A DNA stretch of 64,000 nucleotides from Lomentospora prolificans. Lineage: Eukaryota > Ascomycota > Sordariomycetes > Microascales > Microascaceae. How positions within the stretch are numbered: position 1 is the first letter of the stretch; every line of letters starts with the position of its first letter. Positions 56,170 through 64,000 of this stretch are shown one piece after another. A program made the translations under genes and the position numbers. The notes beneath the pieces are model-generated. The model did not search any database. It was not told where the DNA came from and was given only the letters and a program-made list of their open reading frames with translations. The stretch lies in the NCBI GenBank assembly GCA_029532625.1, contig JARFXM010000004.1, forward strand, positions 4,650,001 through 4,714,000. Direction: 5' to 3'.

Positions 56170-57566
56170 TTAGTTGTTACCTAGGTATTTCTTCCAGCCT
56201 TCACGCACGCAATACCTTCTGCCGTCCTCTCCAGGCACAATCACAAATTTCTCCCATCGCGCATCCCTTCCAGCGCCGACGACGACCAGGCTTTCCTCCG
56301 TGACCCATCCGATGAGGCCTTTGGCAGGCCTGGAGGTACCAGGCGTTATATTCTCCGATAGGGGTAGGCCCCCAACAAGCGTTTCGTCTCCGGCCGCGAA
56401 GGGAGCAGACGCAAACGAGTACACATCCGAAAAGACCCTAGGCATAAGGGGAATCTTTCCGAGGATGCCCCATTTTCCCCTGCCGTCGCCGTCGCCGACG
56501 CCCGGAAATACTGTGCTCGGGGCGGGGGCTGTATTCGCGGGCTTCTTGGGAGGCTTCTTGGGATGGGGTACGTCAAAGACGTGGAGCGTCGACTTGTCCG
56601 ATGTGCACGCCAGAAGGGTTCCTGAAGGGCTGAACGCCAAAGAGAAAATAGTGGCAGGGTCGATTCCTCGTCGGAGCTCCGCTATTTTGGCGCAACTACC
56701 AGTCGCAAACACCCGAATGATGGTTCCCTAAACGCGTGTAAGACTTGTGAGCTTCGCGTAGACCCGGCAGATACCAATTGTACTCACGGTTTCGCTTGCA
56801 GTGGCTAATAGTTCGCCATCTGGGCTGACCTGGATGGCCCTCAGAGCCGAAGAATGCGCCGGAATGATGCTAACGTTGCCACTCGCCACATTCACGAGCT
56901 GAATCTGGCCTGGCGTTTGACCCGGGAAAGCCAGAAGATTGTCCGTTAGGCACATGAGACCTAGCAGGTTGTCGGCTGTTTCGTATACCGAGATCAGGTT
57001 TGGGGGCTTCTCGAAGCTGTAGAGACGGAGGCTATTCTGGAGCGCTATAGCGATTCTGCTTCTGGATAGCTGAACACCTCTCACAGTCGAAAGGGTTGAA
57101 ATCTCTATGGCGATCTTGCCCGCCAAGTCGTCCCAGATGATTGCCTACGATTACAAGTCAGATTTTGGCAGAATACCCAGTATGCCCTTAAGTACATACC
57201 TTGTGGCTTGCGAACTTGGGCAACTTGCCCCCTCCAACAAGCGCGAGGTAGTTCGTGGTGCCCATCATCTGGACAAGGCCGACGCCGGCGTTGAAGTCTA
57301 GGGCCTTCTATCAGCATGTGAGGACGGAGATGAATCAATTTTGCATACGAACCTCTTGTGGACTTGAGGAGGCATGTCTTGGATTGAAATACTAGGAGAG
57401 TAGGTTAGGCGAGTTTGCGGATGGCTATGCTCTGACGCTCCTCCAAGTTGGACTTACCACATATACCCGTATTCAGACCGACCGCAAAGCAGCTCGAGTC
57501 ATTGTTAAAAGACACAGAGAGCACCTGGGTCGTGTTGGGTGACTCGATATTCGGGCGGGTGTTCAT
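56170..57566 (-). CDS. HSV2: PROPPIN / SVP1-like protein 2 (Atg18 family)
   Basis: Five exons on the minus strand: 57566-57458, 57391-57353, 57297-57200, 57144-56788, 56727-56170, 386 residues. A seven-bladed WD-like propeller: it starts VLSVSFNNDSSCFAVGLNTG, has the DFNAGVGLVQMMGTTNYLALVG blade and the HSSALRAIQVSPDGELLATAS blade, and carries the phosphoinositide-binding LRRG motif (AELRRGID). FRRG is usual in Atg18; LRRG is typical of the Hsv2/WIPI3-4 branch. These proteins bind PI3P on endosomes and phagophores and act in micro- and selective autophagy. A Pro/Lys-rich loop (PHPKKPPKKPANT) interrupts a C-terminal blade. The tiny 39-nt exon means the gene is missed by ORF scanning. Confidence 0.9.
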
Positions 57567-59679
57567 GGTGGTGTCCTGGGCGGAAATACCGCCTTGTGTG
57601 CCAATATCCGGTGCTGGCGTGCGGTGGGCTGTGAGGGGAACTGAGACGCGAGCTGTTTGTTGATGGGCTTGTGAGAGAAAATGAGGCGATTGAAGGGAGG
57701 AACCCCGGAGCAGGTATGACGAGGAGCGCTATCCAGGCAGCGCCGTCAAGAGCATAGTGGAAAAGAATGTTCGTTCACACGGATGCGTCCCGGGTTATGG
57801 GATATCCAATTTACACGATGCCGGTGTTGCAGGGGAGAGCTGTAGGCAGAAGATGTGGAGCTGGGATGTCGTGGAGCCAGCGAACCGGGAATTAAGTACT
57901 TCGTCACCCAATGTCCGGTTGCCGCTATTAGGCCTAGTTTCACTATTTTGAGCTTCGATCCGGAGACCTGGGGATAAACAACAAAGATCGCCTACTAGAA
58001 AAGGCCGAAGCGCTGTGGGTGCTGGAGAAACGGTCTATATGTGAAAACCTGGGGCCTTAATAACAAAGCCGAGTTGGTGAGGCGTGTTGGAGTGCACTAT
58101 TTCAAGCTTAATATCCGCGTACTCTAGCCAGTGGTGATGGAAGGTCAGAGTTGTTTAGAGCGATCAATCACTGGGTCCGTTATGAGTGAGCACAGCCTGG
58201 CTAAGGTTCAAATCCATGCCGGGCAACTGGCGGTTGAGCACTATAAAGTGGACTTTTCCGGGGTGAGTGGAGAGGTGAGATGCGCTAAACGAAGTGCTGG
58301 AGGGGAACAAATGTCATTTGTACTTTTGTTTCGTCTGATGAAGAATAGCCCTCCAGTACTGTGCTCTTGAGACTCAAGATACAAATGATACGGGTCCACA
58401 ACTAGCACGGCAATATTACAGTGTTTCCTCAATGGCCTAGGCTTCATATTTTCCTCAAGCTGTCTTTCATGTGCCATTAATGCTTTGCTGCGAATGCACC
58501 CTGGATGCCGTCGCTTGCCAGCGATGACATGGACCGACGCCCCAACGCCCCAACGCGCCCGTCCGACCCAGCTGTCACGCCGCAACTGACCAACTGTCAA
58601 AAGTGGTCTGTGTAATTTAACCGAGGTGAAACCGGAAGATTGGGATCAAACGGGGAGATTAGTGCCAATTGGAAGCTGCAGGGGATGAACACAGCATCAC
58701 GGAGACCAGGTGGTGTTGAAGCACGTCGGTTTGGAATAGTTTTGGCATAGAGTCGAGCCGGGACCTCAAAGGCTTGGTTGATATAGACCAAGCAAAACGA
58801 CAGATAGTTCCTTCGTTTTGTCTCGAGGGTTCGTTTGCCTGGGAGAGGTGATCCCTCCGATTAAATTACACTTGACCATTATCCCACAGTTCGGCACTGG
58901 GCTGCGCCTCGACCGTGAGAGATGGTTTCTTCCAATCCTGCTGTACTGCACATGGGCCTCCGCAAATGGTGCCGCCACGGGCGGTGGGCTCAACCACCAG
59001 GAGCGGTACTGGTACGGAGGAAGGCCAATCATTCAGGTACCAAACCACATCAAGCTGGCGGTCAGGTACAGGGAGGGTAGTAATGATTCCCACTCTGGAG
59101 GGCTCTGTGCTGTGTGCTTCCCCTGTGCAGTCCACAGTAATCAATTGACTGAGCCCAGCACCAGCCATCAGTGGCCAGCCCAGTAAATGTCCGTCCGCCC
59201 CCTAGTCGTGCTACTGGTATCTCCCCTCACCCCTGAATCTCCTGGCCTACCGCTAGATTCAATTGGTCCTGCCGCAACATTTTGTGTAAAATTGCTTCAC
59301 TACGCCGTTTTTCTCCATCCTCCCTTTCCCCCTTTGGAACCTCCCGACTCTCTCTCCCAACCCCAGACAACAATCGCAACTTCGACCCATCGTCAATTCT
59401 TCCACCCCCTTTGTCTCCTCGCCCGTCGACGACTGCATCGCCGCCGGTCTCCTCGATTGACAAAGTCCGACTCTCTCGCCGCCCCCCCGCCCTTCTTTTA
59501 CTCGCTCCGTGTGTGTACCACTCTCCGTACGCATCTCCCCCAACCTCTCTCTCCCCACGTTCCTTCGTTGCCGTGGTCCCCCTGCCGTTGCGCAAACTCC
59601 CTCGCCTGATACCCGTAGTCGTCGGAGCTCCCTTCGCCGTCTACACACCCCCAATCTTTGTCAGTTTCCTACAAGCTTC
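57567..59679. other. 2.1-kb divergent spacer between HSV2 and CDC11
   Basis: No gene is supported. From about 59180 to 59680 the plus strand is C/T-rich with overlapping short ORFs, consistent with the septin leader. Confidence 0.45.
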
Positions 59680-61383
59680 ATGTCTTCCACCATTGTATGT
59701 TATCAACGGCCCTCCCTCGTGTGCTGGATTTAATCTGCCGGGCCTTCTCCCCTCACCGTCCATCGTCGGTCGTGCAACAGCCTCACCGCGATTTGACCTC
59801 CTTTTTCCTGTGACCTCGTGCTGCGACCCTTCAACCCACGCAACCACGCCGCTCCATTGACTTACGAGTATCCGCTAATCTTCTAATCCTTCCCCGTCTC
59901 AGAAAATGATCCGAAGAAAGAAGAACGTCAAGAAGGGCATCCAGTTCTGCCTTATGGTGTGCGGTGCTTCGGGCACAGGTATGTCGGATCCCCCAACCCG
60001 CCCCAACCACTTTTCCCCCCGACGATCTGTAAATTCTTGCTCGGCCATGTTTATCTAACGCCTTTGGTTCTGCAGGCAGGACTACCTTTGTCAACACCCT
60101 CTGCGACAAGAGCGTCCTCACGCACAAGGAGAGTGACGACCCCAACTCCGCCCATATTGAGGATGGAGTCAAGATCAAGCCCATCACTGTCGGTGCGTGT
60201 CCTGCATCCTTGTTGAGCTGCAATGCGTGGGAAGAATGCCAATTGACGAGAGAAACTAGAACTCGACGAGGAGGGCACTCGTATCTCCCTGACCATCGTC
60301 GACACTCCCGGTTTTGGTGACCAGATCGACAACGAGGCCAGGTGTGTCCCAAATCCAAGAAATTCCCCCTCGGACCGTGCTTGCTGACGTTGTTGCCCTC
60401 TAGCTTTTCGGAGATTGTTGGCTACCTCGAGCGCCAATATGATGACATTTTGGCCGAGGAGTCGCGTATTAAGCGTAACCCCCGATTCAGAGATAACCGA
60501 GTCCACGCCCTCCTCTACTTTATCACTCCCACCGGCCATGGGTATGTTTTGCTATCTGTAAAAGAGGGATGCAAGGTCTATTCGCTAACCAATCCGGCAG
60601 TCTCCGTGAGCTCGACATTGAGCTGATGAAGCGCCTTGCTCCTCGTGTCAATGTTATCCCCGTTATTGGTCGTGCCGACTCACTGACCCCCCACGAGCTC
60701 GCCGAGTCCAAGAAACTGGTCATGGAGGATATTGAGCACTACCGTATCCCAGTCTACAACTTCCCCTACGACATTGAGGAGGATGACGAGGACACCGTAG
60801 AGGAGAACGCCGAGCTTCGAGGCCTCATGCCTTTCGCCATCGTTGGATCTGAGGATGCTGTTGAGATTGGTGGCCGAACCGTCCGTGCTCGCCAGTACCC
60901 CTGGGGTGTCGTCGAAGTTGATAACCCCCGCCACTCCGACTTCCTCGCTATCCGATCTGCCCTCCTTCACAGCCACCTTGCCGATCTGAAGGAAATTACC
61001 CACGACTTCCTCTACGAAAACTACCGTACCGAGAAGCTTAGCAAGAGTGTTGAGGGCGGTGCTGGAGCGTATGTGTCCTCCCGCTACATATTTATATTAT
61101 CAATTTCTTGTTGTGAGATACTAACAATGTGGTCAGCGACTCTTCGATGAACCCCGAGGACCTTGCCTCCCAGTCCGTCCGTCTCAAGGAAGAGCAGCTC
61201 CGCCGCGAGGAGGAGAAGCTCCGCGAGATCGAAGTCAAGGTGCAGCGCGAGATCAACGAGAAGCGACAGGAGCTCTTGGCCAGGGAGTCTCAGCTCAGGG
61301 AGATCGAGGCGCGCATGCAACGGGAGGCTGCTGCTGCTGCGGCGGCGGCGGGCAACCAAGAGGCCAACGGCGACGGCAACTAA
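59680..61383 (+). CDS. CDC11: Septin, Cdc11/AspA group
   Basis: Seven exons: 59680-59694, 59903-59978, 60076-60192, 60260-60341, 60404-60541, 60601-61068, 61137-61383, 380 residues. The first exon has only five codons (MSSTI), with a GTATGT donor and a 208-nt intron. It joins KMIRRKKNVKKGIQF in frame. A start at ATG 59906 is the alternative. The basic stretch binds phosphoinositides. The P-loop is GASGTGRTT, with Arg in place of the usual Lys, a feature of the Cdc11 group. DTPGFG is the G3 motif, and GRAD is at the G4 position (usually GKAD or AKAD). The C-terminus is a ~50-residue coiled coil (QLRREEEKLREIEVK) followed by an Ala run. Septins form hetero-octamers and filaments at septa and hyphal tips. 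Confidence 0.9.
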
Positions 61384-62805
61384 TACCTATGATGCCGTTT
61401 TACGCGCTACCCGGATTTCTCCGTACCCGCGAGAAGTGCGACGTTGGTCCATCTTTCCCGTACTGGCGTTGGTTTTTTACCCTCCGATTCCCGAGAAAGT
61501 GAGATGAGGTTACAATATTCCCCCTGCTGCTGCTGCTCCGTTTCTTTTTTCTATTTCAGACTTCTTGTTCGTGTTGTTTGTCACCTTCTCTCCCTTTTCT
61601 TCACCTTGTTCAGTCAACGGATGCCGAACGAATCTTTAAAAAAAAAGCCATGCCAGTGTTCTCTTGCAGATAAAACTGCGATGATGACGAGGAGTCGTTG
61701 GCTAGATGGAGGTTGCAGGATTAAGCGAATCAGTAATAATCTCTATCAATGGCACATACCCCCTTTTATCTCGGCAATAGAAGAGGCCTCGGGAGAGTGT
61801 TGATGGGAGGAAGGGCTTAGTACGGAAAGATGATTGCGGTGGCTTGCGATGGATAAGTCAGGCCGCAGGCTTGTCTTCTGGTGGGCGTCTTTATTTCCAA
61901 CACGTCTTGGGAAGCTCATGACCCTGTGTGCTAGTTTCCTATTTACGAAACTCTGAAGCAAGCTTGATACCCTGCCCGCGATTTCATGAACAAAGTATCT
62001 TGTCGTTTCCGTTCTACAGCCTGAGGCTCATGACCTCTGTTGCTGAGTGGATTAATACTGGTACAAACGAAAAAAAGCCGCCCTTAGCTAGTCCTGCCTT
62101 ATTCTCTTACTTTCTTTTCCTAATTTTTCTTTAATGCCAATGAAGACCCTTCTCCCAAGGCCTCTCGAGTCATGGCTGAATGTGTAGATGTATTATTGTC
62201 CGAGACCTTTCTTGAGAGGCGAGCCTTTCTGTCTTGCATCAGTCGAATATCACAAAACACCCTTCTTGTCTGGCTGCTAATGTTGGTGTATTTTTGCTAC
62301 TCTCACAACGCACTGCTAGCATCAAATGGACGAGAACTTGAAAACAAGCTGAACTAGATGACATGCAAGATCGAGCGTTCAAACCGCCGGAGGCCAAGGC
62401 TCACAGAACCCCGCCCTTGCCACCCCGATGGTGCGGTCCGAATGAGGCGTATTTGGCACTTGCTATATGGTTTGACTTGACGGAAAAGCACACGTCTCAA
62501 GAAACATGCGGAAAAATATTTTGCGGTAAAGACGAGCATCGACCTCGGATGCGTGACGAAGTGGGCCAGCGGAGCCTCAAGTATGTAGTTTGGGTAATGA
62601 GGACAGTTGGAAACAAATGCTGAAACGACGCGGTAGTGAACAATAAATCACAATCTCACTACAGTAATTTCTTTGCTCGCTGTCTTCTCCTCCCTCTCCT
62701 CCTACCCTCCTCCTCTTCGTTGCGGGGAAAACAAGACCCTAACCCACCATCTAGCGGCCTCGCTCGCTCCTATCGTGTTGATACATGCTTGGCGGGTTCT
62801 CTCGC
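61384..62805. other. Convergent spacer, CDC11 and BXI1 3' sides
   Basis: Contains both 3' UTRs. A CTGCTGCTGCTCC stretch lies near 61522. No gene is supported; short ORFs lack features. Confidence 0.4.
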
Positions 62806-63767
62806 TTAGTTGTTCTGGTTGTTAAGGATGCGGAGGATAGCGAGGAACAAGTTGATGATATCGAGGTAGAGGCTGATAGCGGCGGCAATCTCCTCCTCGA
62901 CGTGAAGCTTCCTCATGATGAGTTGGGTGTCGATGAGGATGTAGACGCTGAAAAGGATGGCGGCGCCGAATCCAAGGAACAGATCGGTGGTCTTGGACTG
63001 GGGGAGGAAGAGGTAGACGAAGCTGAACATGACGAGGGCCCAGAGGGCGCCAAAGGCGTAGGGCATCCACGACGTGAAGTCATACTTGGTCTGGCAGGCG
63101 AAGGCGGTGAGGAACACGAAGATGCCTGCCGTGATGATGAGGGCGTTGAGGACGATGGAGACGTCGTAGAAGGAGACGATGAAGGAGATGGTGTAGGCCT
63201 CCAGGCCGGTGAAGAGGGCGAGGAAGGCGAGGTTGGTAGGGTAGGACTTGCGCTTCCAGTAGGTGAGGCCCATGAAGACCATGGAGCCGATGAGGGAGAT
63301 CCAGAGAAGGGTGGGGTTGGACTGAATCCATTGCTTGTAGCCGGTGGAGAAGAAGGAGACGGAGGAGAGGGCGGTGGTGGCGATGAGCTGGACGGAGAGG
63401 ATGGCGTAGACCTTTCGGACGAACTGGTTGCGGATATCGATGGTAGCTTCGGCTACGGATCCTCCGAACTGGAGTTTGGGTTCACCACGTTAGCGAATCC
63501 TCGGGCTGAGAGGGCATCGTGAGGGTTACTACCTCCCCGCGCGCACGGCGGGGGTGCTGGCTGGGTTCAGGGTCGGAGAAGGAAGGCGGGGGGGGGGAGA
63601 AAGCTTACCTTGAAGTCATCGGGAATGTTATCTTCGCTCGATCGCGGACCAGCAAAAAGCGGCGTGGAGCTGGTCGAAGCGGCGGACTCGGCCTGGTAGC
63701 TCGGCGGCGCCTGGGAGAACTCGTCGGGGTCCTGCGTGGGAGCAGGCGTATACTTGGCGTTCGACAT
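62806..63767 (-). CDS. BXI1: BAX inhibitor-1 family membrane protein (Bxi1/LFG-type)
   Basis: Two exons on the minus strand: 63767-63609 and 63468-62806, 273 residues. An acidic, Pro-rich cytosolic N-terminus (YTPAPTQDPDEFSQAPPSYQ) precedes IRNQFVRKVYAILSVQL, the family start. Seven membrane helices follow, including YILIDTQLIM with the half-helix AAISLYLDIINLFLAILRIL. The two conserved Asp of the pH-sensing di-aspartyl site fall in the IDTQL and LDIIN segments. Family members are Ca2+-leak channels of ER or vacuole that modulate stress-induced death. The intron is 140 nt with a GCTAAC branch site. The ATG at 63767 gives a family-typical N-terminus. Confidence 0.92.
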
Positions 63768-64000
63768 GACGTTGCGGGGGGTTACGGTTACACTTTTGGA
63801 GTTCGAATGCGCTTTCCGCTCGTGTTCCGACGGGCGAGACGAACAAGAGTAGTCCGTGTCGACAGGGGATTCCCAAACGAGATTGCGTTGAGGATTGGAA
63901 GGCTTTTTGAGAGGGGAAAACGTTTGTTGTAAGCCGAGGAGGCTGAGGGTCGTGTTTTAAGTTGTCGTCGTCGGACGAGGCGTAATCATCGGCTGCTCTT
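63768..64000. promoter_or_regulatory. BXI1 upstream region
   Basis: Promoter and leader side of BXI1, to the window edge. No further gene is seen. Confidence 0.35.

Noticed and set aside
62785..63522. 245-codon plus-strand Glu/Asp/Gly-rich ORF
   Set aside because: Exact antisense of BXI1, whose membrane helices and family motifs are clear on the minus strand.

Overview
This is a nuclear window from a filamentous ascomycete, most likely Sordariomycetes-like Pezizomycotina. The basis is the gene content (Rec8, Rom2-type RhoGEF, AspA/Cdc11 septin, D-arabinono-lactone oxidase, PROPPIN, V-ATPase c' subunit) and the introns. These are short (mostly 50-210 nt) with GTRNGT donors, CTRAC branch sites and YAG or AAG acceptors. 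I rebuilt spliced models for 17 complete genes, one gene truncated at the left edge and two damaged kinase-like genes. In every intact model the exon phases close to a whole number of codons.

Layout. 0-16 kb is a conserved housekeeping block: choline kinase 3' end (+), REC8 (+), Rab escort protein MRS6 (-), exosome RRP43 (-), a long spacer, a ferric-reductase-like metalloreductase (+), ALO1 (-) and the molybdopterin synthase large subunit (+). 16-24.6 kb is a repeat-rich island. It holds a Tc1/mariner transposase with two nonsense codons and a lost catalytic Asp, an abutting fragment that resembles a LINE C-terminus, a frameshifted CHAT-domain relic, a possible tRNA-derived SINE with a 49-nt A tail, and AT-rich stretches. 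It carries one apparently intact gene, for a single-pass membrane protein. 24.6-27.5 kb encodes an RBM5/10-like splicing factor.

27.5-31.8 kb is a divergent pair sharing a 352-bp promoter. One gene encodes a helical domain plus pseudokinase and carries a frameshift. The other encodes a kinase plus TPR repeats and carries an in-frame TAG. Together with the CHAT relic, this suggests a decaying allorecognition or cell-death-type neighbourhood (inference). From 32.7 kb onward the block is again conserved: a SET protein with a predicted signal peptide, a serine-rich unknown protein, VMA11, ROM2-like RhoGEF, a SPATA20/YyaL-type protein, dynein light intermediate chain, IST3, HSV2, septin CDC11 and BXI1.

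Functional threads are cell polarity and wall signalling (ROM2, CDC11), trafficking and autophagy (MRS6, dynein LIC, VMA11, HSV2), RNA processing (RRP43, RBM-like, IST3) and redox (FRE-like, ALO1). The genes are not clustered into a pathway. A 9-mer, TACGAAGTA, recurs at least nine times on the two strands, always in spacers.
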